Source: Haladaptatus pallidirubidus
GTDB taxonomy: Archaea > Halobacteriota > Halobacteria > Halobacteriales > Haladaptataceae
NCBI RefSeq assembly: GCF_020700235.1
Contig: NZ_CP085301.1
Location: forward strand, 1,054,001 to 1,118,000
Reading direction: 5' to 3'
DNA: 64,000 nucleotides
In this document: one piece after another, positions 25,363 to 34,848 of the stretch
How the letters are laid out: the number at the start of each line of letters is the position of its first letter
Position numbering within the stretch: position 1 is the stretch's first letter
Program-made: the position numbers and the translations under genes
The notes under the pieces: model-generated
The model's database searches: none
What the model was told of the DNA's origin: nothing
Seen by the model: the letters and a program-made list of their open reading frames with translations, nothing else

Positions 25363-25938
25363 TCAGACAATCGCCGGAGTGTACTGCAATCCGATGAAAA
25401 TCGCCACTCCCGCACCGATTGGTATCGTGAGGTTGTCGTCGATGACGTAGCCCGCGATGACCGGTTTGACACCGTCTGCGAGCGTCGCGGCGACTGCGCC
25501 GAGAATCGCCGCCGGAATCGGTAAGCCGAAAATAGAGGCGATGGCGACGCAGACACCGAACGTCGCGAGCAGGGTGTGAATCGCCTTGATACCCAGTTCG
25601 CCCGAGCCGAGCAGACCGCTGATTGGGTCGGCGATGGTCAGCATGAGCATCGCCGGAATCGCAACGTACGGCTGGAACACCCATGCGGTGACGGTCATCC
25701 CGAAGAAGTAGAGTGCGTAGCCCGCGAGATTATCCTGTTCGTACTCCCGCGTGAGTTCGTCGTAAATCCGCCAATCGAGACCGACGTACAGGCGGATGAT
25801 TTCGAGGACGAGCGCGGCGAGCGATCCGAGAACGAGCAACAAGCGCAGGTGGTGCCACGTGACCAAATCCAGTAGGTAGAGCGCCGGAAATCCGGTTCCG
25901 CTGACGTGCACCAATCGACGCTTGATTTCGCCCGACAC
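25363..25938 (-). CDS. SEC59/DGK1/VTE5-type isoprenol or lipid kinase, membrane-bound
   Basis: A 191-residue integral membrane protein with about six helices. It has the opening EIKRRLVHVSGTGFPALYLL, the internal YALYFFGMTVTAWVF, the conserved TIADPISGLLGS and the TLADGVKPVIAGYVIDDNLTIP block that together mark the dolichol kinase/phytol kinase/CTP-dependent diacylglycerol kinase family. In archaea the substrate may be dolichol or geranylgeraniol salvage. It starts with GTG 25938, two bases after the glyS stop, so it is co-transcribed with glyS. Substrate is not resolved by sequence. Confidence 0.8.
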   Translation of the reverse strand: MSGEIKRRLVHVSGTGFPALYLLDLVTWHHLRLLLVLGSLAALVLEIIRLYVGLDWRIYDELTREYEQDNLAGYALYFFGMTVTAWVFQPYVAIPAMLMLTIADPISGLLGSGELGIKAIHTLLATFGVCVAIASIFGLPIPAAILGAVAATLADGVKPVIAGYVIDDNLTIPIGAGVAIFIGLQYTPAIV

Positions 25939-25940
25939 GG

Positions 25941-27671
25941 TTACAGGTTGCTGAATGCGCGGTCGCCGCTTCGAAGGTCGGCGAGGATATCGTCGAGGTC
26001 GGAAACTGCGACGCGTACCTGTTCGGTCGAATCGCGTTCGCGGAGCGTCACGGTGTCGTCTTCGAGACCTTCGTAGTCTACGGTCACGCAGAACGGCGTC
26101 CCGACTTCGTCTTGGCGTCGGTAGCGCCGACCGATGTTGCCCGAGTCGTCGTAGGTCACGTCGAAACCGTTCGCACGCAAGTCGGCGGCGATGTCGCGTG
26201 CGGTTTCGCCCATGCCGTCCTTGTCCATGAGCGGGAAGACGCCGACCGTGGTCGGGGCGAGTTCGGGTTCGAGCGCCAGTCGGGTGCGCGTCTCGTCCTC
26301 GACGTCGTCCTGCTCGTAGGAGTGGACGAGGACGGTGTAGAGAGCGCGGTCAACACCGATGGAGGGTTCGATGACGTGCGGCGTGATGTGTTCGCCGGAT
26401 TCTTTGACCTCATCGACGCTGAAGCCTGTTTTCTCGATAGGAATCGTGTACGATTCGCCGTCGGCCTCGACGGTGACTTCGTCGCCGTCGAACGCAGAGC
26501 GGTCGCGCTCCGCGAGGGTTTGCAGTGCGTCGGTGATATCGCCCGCCGCGCCGCCGAACTCCGGACCGAGGTAGCTCATGTCCGGTTCGACGGTCGCGCG
26601 TTCGACCACCTTCGGTTCGTCGTACTGCCGGAAGACGGTGAAATCGTCGTCGGAGTACTCGCCGTGTTTCGAGAGGTCGTAATCGCTTCGGTCGGAAATA
26701 CCGGCGAGTTCAACCCAATCGCCGTCGATTTCGCCCTCGGCGTCCCAGCAGTCGCTCGCGTAGTGTGACCGCTCGCCCGCGAGGTGTTGACGGAATCGGA
26801 ACCGATTCATGTCGATACCGATTCGCTCGTACCACTCCTGGGCGACACCGACGTAGTAGGCGACCCAGTCGCTTGCGATGATGCCTTCTTCGACCGCTTC
26901 GCCAATCGTGGTGACGATGTACTCACCCTCGTCCGCGTTTTGTTCGGGGGTCGGGTACAGCCTCACTTCCACGTCTTCGACCCGTTCGATCGGCGGTTCG
27001 TCCTCCTCGGGGTCGATGAAATGTTCCAGCTCCGCCTGCGTGAGCTCACGGACACGGACGATGGATTTCCGGGGGCTAATTTCGTTCCGGTAGGCTTTGC
27101 CGATCTGTGTGGTGCCGAACGGAAGGCTGTTGCGCGCGTACTCCTTGAGTCGCGGGAACTCCACGAAAATACCCTGTGCCGTCTCCGGACGAAGGTAGCC
27201 CGGTTGACCCGAACCGGGGCCGATGTCCGTCTCGAACATGAGATTGAAATCCTCGACCGGTTCGCCCGCAAGCGGGGTGTCGCAGTTCGGACAGTGCAGG
27301 TCGTGGTCGGCGATGAGGTCGCCGACTTCGTCCAGCGGGAAGCTTTCGGCGTCCTCGATACCCGTGTTGTCCTCGATGAGGTGGTCGGCGCGGTGGCTCT
27401 CGCCGCACTCAGGGCATTCGACCAACATGTCGTCGAAGGTGTCGAGGTGGCCCGAGGCTTCGAACACGGGTTCCGGCATGATGGTCGGCGCGTCGATTTC
27501 GCGGTGGCCCTCCTCCACTTGGAAGCGGTCGCGCCACGAGTCCTCGATGTTACGTTTCAGCGTCGCGCCTTGCGGGCCGTAGACGTAGAAACCCGAAACG
27601 CCGCCGTAGGGTTCCGCGGCTTGAAAGAAAAAGCCGCGTCGTTTGGCGAGTTCGACCAGTTCGTCGCTCAT
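25941..27671 (-). CDS. glyS: Glycyl-tRNA synthetase (class II, archaeal/eukaryal type)
   Basis: A 576-residue dimeric class II aminoacyl-tRNA synthetase that charges tRNA-Gly. The N-terminus has the conserved KRRGFFFQAAEPYGGVSGFY. Class II signatures are seen in LRPETAQGIFVEF and LPFGTTQIGKAYRNEISPRK (motif 2) and in EPSIGVDRALYTVL (motif 3). Two CxxC pairs, VECPECGESH and LHCPNCDTPL, suggest a zinc knuckle in the insertion between the motifs. A C-terminal anticodon-binding domain (LAPTTVGVFPLMDK) follows. ATG 27671 overlaps the CBS gene stop by four bases (ATGA), so the two are coupled. Confidence 0.95.
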   Translation of the reverse strand: MSDELVELAKRRGFFFQAAEPYGGVSGFYVYGPQGATLKRNIEDSWRDRFQVEEGHREIDAPTIMPEPVFEASGHLDTFDDMLVECPECGESHRADHLIEDNTGIEDAESFPLDEVGDLIADHDLHCPNCDTPLAGEPVEDFNLMFETDIGPGSGQPGYLRPETAQGIFVEFPRLKEYARNSLPFGTTQIGKAYRNEISPRKSIVRVRELTQAELEHFIDPEEDEPPIERVEDVEVRLYPTPEQNADEGEYIVTTIGEAVEEGIIASDWVAYYVGVAQEWYERIGIDMNRFRFRQHLAGERSHYASDCWDAEGEIDGDWVELAGISDRSDYDLSKHGEYSDDDFTVFRQYDEPKVVERATVEPDMSYLGPEFGGAAGDITDALQTLAERDRSAFDGDEVTVEADGESYTIPIEKTGFSVDEVKESGEHITPHVIEPSIGVDRALYTVLVHSYEQDDVEDETRTRLALEPELAPTTVGVFPLMDKDGMGETARDIAADLRANGFDVTYDDSGNIGRRYRRQDEVGTPFCVTVDYEGLEDDTVTLRERDSTEQVRVAVSDLDDILADLRSGDRAFSNL

Positions 27672-28516
27672 TTGAGCGCCTCCAGCAGGTTCACGTCTCG
27701 AACGATGCCGACGAGTTTGTCGCCGCTGACGAGGGGAACCTGCTCGATGTCGTTGTTCAGCATCATCTGTGCAACTTCGCGGGCGGTTTTTCGTTTCGTG
27801 ACGTTCACGACGGTTTCGGTCATGAACTCCCGAACCGGCGCTGACGGAATCTCGACGTTTCGGGTCGGGATGTAACTGTTGCCGACCGATTTGATACCTT
27901 CCCACATCCAGTCGTCGTCCTCGTTGGCGATGCTGCCGCCGGTGTCATCCTCGCCTTCGACAACGCGGGCGACCTCGATGATATCGACTTCGGTGATGAT
28001 ACCGTCCATATCACCTTCGGCATCGAGGACGACCGCGTAAGGGACGTTGGCGTAGAAAATCTCGCGCTCGGCGACGGTCAGCGGCGAGTCAACGTAACAG
28101 GTGTTCACGTCCTCGTTGGCCAGCGTGCCGACTTCGGTGTCGCCGTCGGCTTCTCCTTTTGCGATTGCCCGAACAACGTCCGTGACGGTGACGATTCCTT
28201 CAAGTTCGCCGTCAACGACCGGAACGCGGCGAGTACCTTCGTCTAGCATCAGCGTGGCAACGTCCTCGATGGTCGCGTCCTGCGTCGTCGTCCCTACATC
28301 GCGCATCAAAAGCGCGAGTTGGTCTTCGTCGGGGTTTTCGATGAGGTCATCGCGTGAGATGAGGCCACGGTACTGCTCGCCGTCGTCGGTCTGTTTGACG
28401 ACCGGAACTGAAGAAAACGAGCGTTCTTGGAGGTATTCGAGCACGTCGTCGCGCGTGCCCGGAAGCTCGACGGTAACCACGTCTGACCGGGGCGTCATCG
28501 CTTCGGCAACGTTCAT
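27668..28516 (-). CDS. Four-CBS-domain protein
   Basis: A 282-residue cytoplasmic protein built from four CBS motifs (two Bateman modules), with repeats opening at AMTPRSDVVTVELP, VGTTTQDATIEDVATLM, NTCYVDSPLTVAE and FMTETVVNVTKRKTA. CBS pairs bind adenosyl ligands such as AMP, ATP or SAM and regulate fused or partner proteins. No catalytic domain is fused here. Translational overlap with glyS is a notable pairing, but what links a nucleotide sensor with glycyl-tRNA synthetase is not known. The start is ATG 28516 downstream of a TATA box at 28582-28589. Confidence 0.88.
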   Translation of the reverse strand: MNVAEAMTPRSDVVTVELPGTRDDVLEYLQERSFSSVPVVKQTDDGEQYRGLISRDDLIENPDEDQLALLMRDVGTTTQDATIEDVATLMLDEGTRRVPVVDGELEGIVTVTDVVRAIAKGEADGDTEVGTLANEDVNTCYVDSPLTVAEREIFYANVPYAVVLDAEGDMDGIITEVDIIEVARVVEGEDDTGGSIANEDDDWMWEGIKSVGNSYIPTRNVEIPSAPVREFMTETVVNVTKRKTAREVAQMMLNNDIEQVPLVSGDKLVGIVRDVNLLEALK

Positions 28517-28581
28517 ACGCGCCGGATACGGTTTCACCCTTCTTGTACCCTGCGAAGCGTTCAGTGCTATCGACACCGGGG

Positions 28582-28589
28582 TATATATA
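28582..28589 (-). promoter_or_regulatory. TATA box of the CBS-glyS operon
   Basis: TATATATA lies 66-73 bases before ATG 28516. It implies a leader of about 40 bases, long for a haloarchaeal gene. Confidence 0.6.
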
Positions 28590-28691
28590 CTGGGAGTGAA
28601 ATCGAATCGGAACCGACCAGCAGAAGAGACTAAGCAAGAAGAACAGACCAGCAGGTTCGGCCGAACGAACGGAAATCAGCGAGCGAGAAAA

Positions 28692-29264
28692 TTACTCCTC
28701 GTCGTGGTGGTCGCCGACGTTCGGTTCGGCGACGTAGTTTTCGTACTTCTCCGGGTTCGGGAAGAATTTCGTGTAATCGTCGTGGTGGAACGACCCGAGA
28801 ACCGTTCCGTCGATGGTCTGAACGTGGCTGAACATCTCGTCTTCCCGCATTGCGGCTTTCACGAGCGCCGGTGCGTGCATCATCTCGTAGGAACCGGCGA
28901 TGAGAATCGCGGTTTCCGTATCGGGGTCGAGATACTGCGTAAGCATGAATACGCGAGAAGACATCTCTTGGCGGAACACCCGATACGAGGGGAACGCACC
29001 AGCCTCGACCGCTTCGCTGAACTCGTCGGCGTAGTTGTCGGGAATGACGTAGACGAATCCGAACCGGTCAGTTTGCCCCGCGTCCGGGTTTTCGGGCGCG
29101 GTGTGACTGGCCGGAATGTCGATGACGTTCCATCCCTCTTCTTCGAGTTCGTCCGCCATCGCTTCCATGTCGTCGAGCGTCCGCTGCCACGCCCCTTTCT
29201 CTACGTCCGCGTTGGCCGCGATGCGGTCTGCGTAGTCGATATTCTCGTCGCCGATTTCTGGCAT
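28692..29264 (-). CDS. Haloarchaeal conserved protein, unknown function
   Basis: A 190-residue cytoplasmic protein. It has no membrane segment; the pattern ALVKAAMREDEMFSHVQTIDGT and PSYRVFRQEMSSRVFMLTQ suggests a compact alpha/beta domain. I have seen this type conserved in haloarchaea (it may be the DUF7529 group), but I cannot assign a role. It ends the long minus-strand run that starts with the dipeptide transporter, 37 bases downstream of the small membrane protein gene, so it may be co-transcribed with it. No cysteine, and no metal or nucleotide motif visible. Confidence 0.65.
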   Translation of the reverse strand: MPEIGDENIDYADRIAANADVEKGAWQRTLDDMEAMADELEEEGWNVIDIPASHTAPENPDAGQTDRFGFVYVIPDNYADEFSEAVEAGAFPSYRVFRQEMSSRVFMLTQYLDPDTETAILIAGSYEMMHAPALVKAAMREDEMFSHVQTIDGTVLGSFHHDDYTKFFPNPEKYENYVAEPNVGDHHDEE

Positions 29265-29301
29265 ACAGCCATGTCAGGCGTCGAAGCGGTAAAAACTGTT
29301 G

Positions 29302-29754
29302 TTACATTCCCACGCCGAACGCGGTTTCCATGATGTAGGACGTCGCGAGAACCGCGATACTGGCGATGAGCAGTTTCGTTGCGGGAGACAGTCGTTCTTC
29401 GGGCGGGATCGAGTAGTGAGACAGCGGCGGAATACGCTGTACCGCCGCTTGGAACCGCGTCTCCTCGCGCGAGCCGATAACGTCACCCCTCTCGTCGTTT
29501 CGCACGATTTCGACGCCGCCGTCGTCGGTTTTGTTGACGTCCCACGGTGCCGACGGGAGCATCAAGAACGTCGCGTAGCCGAAAATCGCAAATCCGATGA
29601 GAAAGAGGAAGTATTTCACTCCGACGAGGGCGGAACCGAGCGAGAAGCTAACCACGACGCCGACGAGGAACGCGAAGCCAGCCACCGCGACTGCGTAGAC
29701 GAGCGCGTCGAGCGCCTGTCGAACCCGGCGTGGAGACTGGTTCGCATCGACCAT
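29302..29754 (-). CDS. Haloarchaeal membrane protein downstream of the dipeptide transporter
   Basis: A 150-residue protein with three likely membrane helices: AVAVAGFAFLVGVVVSF, FLFLIGFAIFGYATFL and the C-terminal LLIASIAVLATSYIMETAF. Between them is a polar segment of about 60 residues with RFQAAVQRIPPLSHY. Its ATG overlaps the dppF stop by one base, so it is translated with the transporter operon and could be an accessory subunit or an operon hitchhiker. I do not recognise a functional family. Confidence 0.65.
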   Translation of the reverse strand: MVDANQSPRRVRQALDALVYAVAVAGFAFLVGVVVSFSLGSALVGVKYFLFLIGFAIFGYATFLMLPSAPWDVNKTDDGGVEIVRNDERGDVIGSREETRFQAAVQRIPPLSHYSIPPEERLSPATKLLIASIAVLATSYIMETAFGVGM

Positions 29755-31091
29755 TACCGCATCGTGTAGGGTGTGAACTCGTCCGGCTCTTCGTAATCGT
29801 CCAGGTGTCGGTGACAGTGACTGAATCGACCGGTATCGCTCACGACGTTGTCATCCGGATTTTCGGCGTCACAGACGCTCCCGAACACGTCGCGGAGGTA
29901 GTTACGAGCCTGTTTGTCGTCGTTGTTTTCGATGTACCCCGCGGCTTCGTCGATGTGTTTTTCGATCTCTCGCGGCACGTCGAACTCGCCGAACAGCTCT
30001 TGGCGAATCTCGCCGATGTCGGAGAAGCGCGTCTCCATCCCGAGAATCTCCTTCACTTGGTCTGTCATCGACCGCTCGGCGCGCGAGCGTTCGCGCACGA
30101 CTTCGCGGAACACTTCGACGGCAATCCAGAGATCGTCGTCGATTTGCTGGAACTCCTCCGGGCGAATCTTCATCGGACAGCGCGTGCTGAACGGACACCC
30201 TTTCGGCGGGTCGCGCGGGCTCGGCGGCGTTCCGCGGAGCGTGATTCGGTCGCCCTTCGACGTTGGGTCGGGGTCGGGAATCGCCGACAACAGGGAAATC
30301 GTGTACGGGTTTTTCGGGTTCTCGAACAGTTCTTCTGCTTCACCGAGTTCCATGATGTGACCGAGATACATCACCGCGACGCGGTCACAGATGTGGCGAA
30401 CCACGGAGAGGTCGTGGGCGATGAACAGATAGGTCAGACCGAACTCCTCCTGCAAGTCTTCGAGCAGGTTGAGAATCTGGGCCTGCACGGATACGTCGAG
30501 CGCCGACACCGGTTCGTCGAGGACGATGAACTCGGGTTCGAGTGCGAGCGCGCGGGCGATGCCGATACGCTGACGCTGACCGCCGGAGAACTGGTGCGGA
30601 TAGCGGTAGTAGTGTTCCGGTTGAAGTCCGACAACGTCCAACAGTTCGCGGACGTGCTGTCTGCGCTCCCGCGGCGTCTTCCAATCGTGAACGTCCAGCG
30701 GTTCGCGGATGATTTCGCCGACCGTCATCCGGTCGTTGAGGCTGGATTCCGGGTCTTGGAACACCATCTGGCTGTTCCGCCGCCAGTTTTTGAGTTCGGT
30801 GCCGGAGAGTTCGGTGATATCGGTGCCGTCGAACAGCACCTCGCCGTCGGTTGCGCTCTCCAGTTGGATGAGCGTTCGACCGAGTGTCGATTTCCCGCAG
30901 CCCGATTCGCCGACCAATCCGAGCGTTTCGCCGCGTTTGATGTTCAACGAAACGCCGTCAACGGCTTTGACGGGGTTCGAATCAACGAGTCCGCCCTCAC
31001 CGTAGTAGGTCTTTAAATTGTTGACCTGTACGAGCGTCTCGCCTTCCAAGACGTCGACCGATTCAGATTCGGTTTGCTGTACCTTGCTCAT
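29754..31091 (-). CDS. dppF: Dipeptide/oligopeptide ABC transporter ATP-binding protein (DppF-like)
   Basis: A 445-residue ATPase. Walker A is [15 protein letters not shown] (about residues 57-71), the Q-loop [14 protein letters not shown], the signature [17 protein letters not shown], Walker [13 protein letters not shown], and the H-loop IAHDLS. The oligopeptide transporter C-terminal motif with cysteines is present ([13 protein letters not shown]), likely a Fe-S or zinc site. The final 130 residues extend beyond the usual DppF and contain an acidic helical tail with two more cysteines ([21 protein letters not shown]). It is the fifth gene of dppABCDF. Confidence 0.9.
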   Translation of the reverse strand: MSKVQQTESESVDVLEGETLVQVNNLKTYYGEGGLVDSNPVKAVDGVSLNIKRGETLGLVGESGCGKSTLGRTLIQLESATDGEVLFDGTDITELSGTELKNWRRNSQMVFQDPESSLNDRMTVGEIIREPLDVHDWKTPRERRQHVRELLDVVGLQPEHYYRYPHQFSGGQRQRIGIARALALEPEFIVLDEPVSALDVSVQAQILNLLEDLQEEFGLTYLFIAHDLSVVRHICDRVAVMYLGHIMELGEAEELFENPKNPYTISLLSAIPDPDPTSKGDRITLRGTPPSPRDPPKGCPFSTRCPMKIRPEEFQQIDDDLWIAVEVFREVVRERSRAERSMTDQVKEILGMETRFSDIGEIRQELFGEFDVPREIEKHIDEAAGYIENNDDKQARNYLRDVFGSVCDAENPDDNVVSDTGRFSHCHRHLDDYEEPDEFTPYTMR

Positions 31092-32164
31092 AGTTCCTCC
31101 TCACTTTCTGTTTCGGCGTCTCGATGCATCTGGATAGCTTCCGACTGCGTCACGTCTTCGGGATACAGCAGGCACGCGGACGTGTGGTCTTCCGCGTCCT
31201 CGTTGACGGAGAGGGGCACGGGATGAACTTTGTCACATTCTGCGAACGCTTTGGGACACCGAGGTGCGAACCGGCAGTACGTCGCCGGTTCGTTCGGCGT
31301 CGGCACGTCGCCCTCGATAGTTTCGAGGCGAGTTACGTCCGGGTTGTTCCCCGGGATACTCCGCAAGAGACCCTGCGTGTAGGGATGACGTGGATTCTCG
31401 AACAGTTCGACGACGGGGGCACTTTCGACGATTTCACCTGCGTACATCACGTTGACACGGTCCGCAATTTCTGCGATGACGCCCATGTCGTGCGTGATGA
31501 ACATGATTGCGAGGTCGCGCTCTTCTTGAAGTTCGTCTAGAAGTTCGAGAATTTGCGCCTGAATCGTCACGTCCAGTGCGGTCGTCGGTTCGTCGCAGAT
31601 GAGCAGTTCAGGGTCACAGGCGAGTGCCATCGCAATGACGGCACGCTGACGCATTCCGCCCGAAAACTCGTGTGGATACTCTTTGACCCGTCGGGAAGCG
31701 TCCGGAATCCCAACTGCTTCGAGTAGACTAATGGCTTCCTTCGTCGCCTCCGCTCCGCGAAGGTTTTGATGAAGCTTCAGCGCCTCTTTGATTTGGTTCC
31801 CGACGGAGTAGACGGGGTTCAGACTCGTCAGCGGGTCTTGGAACACCATGGCGATGTCCCCGCCACGAAGTTTGCGGTACTGCTTTTCCGACTTCGAGGT
31901 CAGCTCCTCGCCGTCGAACTTGATACTGCCGCCGAGAATCCGTCCCGGTGACTTGATGAGACCCATGATGGAGCGTGCTGTCACGCTCTTTCCGGAACCC
32001 GACTCGCCGACGATGCCGACCGTCTCACCGCGCTCGATATCGAACGAGACGCCGTCGCAGGCGCGGATGACTTCCTTGTCGGTGAAGAACGCGGTCTGGA
32101 GGTTCTCCACCTGCAAGATTGCCTCCTCGCTGGTTTTCGACGTGGAGTATTCACTCGGCGCCAT
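31088..32164 (-). CDS. dppD: Dipeptide/oligopeptide ABC transporter ATP-binding protein (DppD-like)
   Basis: A 358-residue ATPase partner of DppF. Walker A is [16 protein letters not shown] (about residues 50-65), the Q-loop [17 protein letters not shown], the signature [16 protein letters not shown], Walker [13 protein letters not shown], and H-loop FITHDMG. The conserved C-terminal cysteine motif is [16 protein letters not shown]. It overlaps dppF by four bases and dppC by one base. With DppF it forms the heterodimeric motor of the peptide importer. Confidence 0.92.
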   Translation of the reverse strand: MAPSEYSTSKTSEEAILQVENLQTAFFTDKEVIRACDGVSFDIERGETVGIVGESGSGKSVTARSIMGLIKSPGRILGGSIKFDGEELTSKSEKQYRKLRGGDIAMVFQDPLTSLNPVYSVGNQIKEALKLHQNLRGAEATKEAISLLEAVGIPDASRRVKEYPHEFSGGMRQRAVIAMALACDPELLICDEPTTALDVTIQAQILELLDELQEERDLAIMFITHDMGVIAEIADRVNVMYAGEIVESAPVVELFENPRHPYTQGLLRSIPGNNPDVTRLETIEGDVPTPNEPATYCRFAPRCPKAFAECDKVHPVPLSVNEDAEDHTSACLLYPEDVTQSEAIQMHRDAETESEEEL

Positions 32165-33633
32165 TATGCACCACTCCCTCCTGCCGCGGCGACTTCGGCA
32201 CTGCCGTCTTCACCGGAGTCGCTCTGTGGGTCGATGGCGTCACGGATGCCGTCACCGAGCGCGTTGAATGCGGTTACGACAAGCACGATGAGTACACCCG
32301 GAATGAACGAAATGTGCCACGATTGCGTCGCAACGTATGTCTGTCCGACGTTCACTGCACGACCCCATTCGGGGGTTGGTGCGTTGACACCGAGTCCGAG
32401 GAACGACAGTCCTGCGACGGCGATGATGATACCACCGAGCGTCATCGACGCGTACACGAGCAGGTAGCCGAGGATGTACGGTGCCATGTGTTTTTGCATT
32501 GTTACGCGTGGTTTCTGTCCGAAGCTTCTCGCCGCATCAATCCATTCCTGTTCGGACACTTGAAACGCGGGACCGCGGACGGCGCGCCACAAGAACGGCC
32601 ACCCGGTTGCGGCGAACAGCAATGCTAAGAGGAAACCACCGTTGTAGACGCCCGCTATCCACGTACCCTGGAGAACGAAAGATAGTAAGATGAGGAACAA
32701 CAGCCGCGGAAGCGACATGATGGAGTCACCGACGACGACGACGGCGAGGTCGGCCAGACCTTTGTAGTACGCCGTCAACAGGGCGAGTCCCGCCGCGACG
32801 AATCCACTCAGGCCGATAGCGACAACGCCGATGAACAGCGATACGCGCGCGCCGTGTACCATGAATGTGAACATGTCTTTACCGGACGGCATGGTGCCGA
32901 ACGGATGCCATCGGTCGAACTCGTCGTAGGTCATCGGGGCGACGTTGCTACCGGCACCTTCCGAGCCCGACCCGCGGTTTGCCTCACCGATGAGGGTAGT
33001 CTCGACTTGCCCCGTTTCCGTATCCAAATATTTGGTTTCGTAGGAGAACGGATTTTCGATGGTTCGTTCCACCGTCGTCGTGCCGAGCGCCGGGGCGAAA
33101 ACTGCCATCACGACGAACATGAAAACGACGATGAAGCCGAACAGTCCCCACGAGTGACCGCGGAATCGATTGACCATGTCGTCACGCGGCGTCCAATCCG
33201 CGTAGCGGTAGTGCTCGCGGAAGGTCAGGTAGCCCCGCCAGAGCCAGTACAGGAAGACGAGGGCATATGCGTAGACGAGTACGACGCGAAGCGCCCAGAT
33301 GATTGCCGGAGACAGTCCGAGGAACGTTCCGCCCCATCCGCCACCGGGCTGTCGCCATCCAGAGTTGTCGAAGATATCCCTCGACAGTAGCGTTGGAATA
33401 TTTGCGAGTGCGTCACCGACAGTGGCGAACGGCGCGGCGATGGATGTCAGGAACGACGGCAGTTTGTCCATCAGCAACTCCCACGGCATCGCCATCACGG
33501 TATTCGCTAGCGCACCAAATTCGAGCGCGACGAGAAGGGCGAATCCGGTGAACCAAAGCATCGCCGGACGCGGGTTGTCTGCGATACGTTCGCGGATCGG
33601 TCGTTCGTCTTCAGCGTCAGGAGTACGACTCAT
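32164..33633 (-). CDS. dppC: Dipeptide/oligopeptide ABC transporter permease (DppC-like)
   Basis: A 489-residue permease, about 180 residues longer than bacterial DppC because of an N-terminal part with three extra membrane helices (LWFTGFALLVALEFGALAN, AIIWALRVVLVYAYALVFL). The core has the binding-protein-dependent permease domain with the EAA loop EWIDAARSFGQKPRVTMQKH, and a soluble insertion between helices including FSYETKYLDTETG. I prefer ATG 33633 to an in-frame GTG at 33660: a strong SD sequence (33640-33646) lies six bases ahead and dppB ends two bases downstream at 33635. Confidence 0.88.
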   Translation of the reverse strand: MSRTPDAEDERPIRERIADNPRPAMLWFTGFALLVALEFGALANTVMAMPWELLMDKLPSFLTSIAAPFATVGDALANIPTLLSRDIFDNSGWRQPGGGWGGTFLGLSPAIIWALRVVLVYAYALVFLYWLWRGYLTFREHYRYADWTPRDDMVNRFRGHSWGLFGFIVVFMFVVMAVFAPALGTTTVERTIENPFSYETKYLDTETGQVETTLIGEANRGSGSEGAGSNVAPMTYDEFDRWHPFGTMPSGKDMFTFMVHGARVSLFIGVVAIGLSGFVAAGLALLTAYYKGLADLAVVVVGDSIMSLPRLLFLILLSFVLQGTWIAGVYNGGFLLALLFAATGWPFLWRAVRGPAFQVSEQEWIDAARSFGQKPRVTMQKHMAPYILGYLLVYASMTLGGIIIAVAGLSFLGLGVNAPTPEWGRAVNVGQTYVATQSWHISFIPGVLIVLVVTAFNALGDGIRDAIDPQSDSGEDGSAEVAAAGGSGA

Positions 33634-33634
33634 T

Positions 33635-34651
33635 TCAGGCACCTCCATCGTATCCGACACGGGGGTCGATGATGGTGTACAGGAAGTCCTGTAAGATATT
33701 TATTATCACGACGAGGAGGATGAACACGAACATCAAAGAACCGACTAACGGCAAATCCCCCTGCATGACTGCGGTGAAGAACAGGTAGCCGATTCCATTG
33801 AGGCTGAACACCGTCTCAACGAGCACGGAACCACCGATGAGCAGGTACGCCTCACCCGTAATAATCGGGACGAGCGGGATGAGTGCGTTCCGAAAGATAT
33901 GCTTCCAGACGAGCGAACGAGGCGGAACCCCCTTCGCTCGTGCAGTCTCTATGAAGTTGGAGTTGACTGTCTCCAACACGGCGGTTCGTCCGATACGCAT
34001 CTCGTTACCCATCGACGCGGAACCGAGAACGAGCGCCGCCGGTGCGATTTTCTTGAGTGCGGCGAGGAACTGGTCTAAGTTCGTCAAATTGGTCAAATCC
34101 GGACGACCAATCACGCCAACCGGAACTATCCAGTTCTGCCAGTCGAATCCAAATAGCAGTCCCTCCGACTGAGAGAGAACCTGCGTCAGAATCACTGCCA
34201 ACCAGAAGTTTGGCATGGCACGCCAGACGATACCGCCGAACGAGGCGGTATAGTCGCTCCACGTGTTCGGGTTAAGCCCGGCGTAAAAACCGAGCGGAAT
34301 ACCGATGAAAAGGGCGATGAGCACAGACCAGAATCCCAGCCACAGCGTAACTGGGGCGTATTGCATTATCATCGAATACACGCTGGTGTCTGGCTGAAGC
34401 ACCCACGAATTACCCAACTGCAGGGTAAGCATGTTGGTCATGTAGTCGGTGTACTGTTGCCAGAGTGGTTGATTCAGTCCGAGTTGATCTTCGATTTGGT
34501 TGTACGCTTGGGGGTCGCCCGTTGGGCCAAGAATTGCCGCGACGGGGTCAAGCGGTCCCATCCGAATAACGATGAACGTTATCGTCGTCCCGAGTAGCAA
34601 AACGGGAATGGACAGTAGTAGGCGACGAGCGAAGTAGCGCCATCGACTCAT
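33635..34651 (-). CDS. dppB: Dipeptide/oligopeptide ABC transporter permease (DppB-like)
   Basis: A 338-residue permease with six membrane helices. It has the N-terminal RRLLLSIPVLLLGTTITFIVIRM, the conserved DPVAAILGP region, and the EAA loop FIETARAKGVPPRSLVWKHIFRNALIPL. It pairs with DppC to form the channel. It starts at ATG 34651, 197 bases after dppA ends; no coding frame lies between. Family length is normal. Confidence 0.92.
   Translation of the reverse strand: MSRWRYFARRLLLSIPVLLLGTTITFIVIRMGPLDPVAAILGPTGDPQAYNQIEDQLGLNQPLWQQYTDYMTNMLTLQLGNSWVLQPDTSVYSMIMQYAPVTLWLGFWSVLIALFIGIPLGFYAGLNPNTWSDYTASFGGIVWRAMPNFWLAVILTQVLSQSEGLLFGFDWQNWIVPVGVIGRPDLTNLTNLDQFLAALKKIAPAALVLGSASMGNEMRIGRTAVLETVNSNFIETARAKGVPPRSLVWKHIFRNALIPLVPIITGEAYLLIGGSVLVETVFSLNGIGYLFFTAVMQGDLPLVGSLMFVFILLVVIINILQDFLYTIIDPRVGYDGGA
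33640..33646 (-). promoter_or_regulatory. Ribosome-binding site deciding the dppC start
   Basis: GGAGGTG on the minus strand, six bases before ATG 33633 and inside the end of dppB. It matches the anti-SD end of haloarchaeal 16S rRNA, which supports 33633 as the dppC start. Confidence 0.65.
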
Positions 34652-34830
34652 GATTCTCCGCTCACCTCCCGATTTCTCTCAAGCGTGTCGTGCGGTAGGT
34701 TGCACCCTGTGATAACCGCGTTCATGGCTGATACACACCCGTATTTTGCGCTCCACTCATTATGTCTTGCGATAACATCATCGTAATTTTGGACAGATAC
34801 ATCTCTGTCAGGTCATCTGAGATGATATTT

Positions 34831-34847
34831 AACGGTGAGCAACCGTT
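34831..34847 (-). terminator. Weak hairpin just past the dppA stop
   Basis: AACGGT (34831-34836) and ACCGTT (34842-34847) can pair around a five-base loop, directly after the dppA TAA and followed by a U-poor AT-rich stretch on the minus strand. It may give higher expression of the binding protein than of the membrane genes behind it. Short stem; uncertain. Confidence 0.35.
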
Positions 34848-34848
34848 A

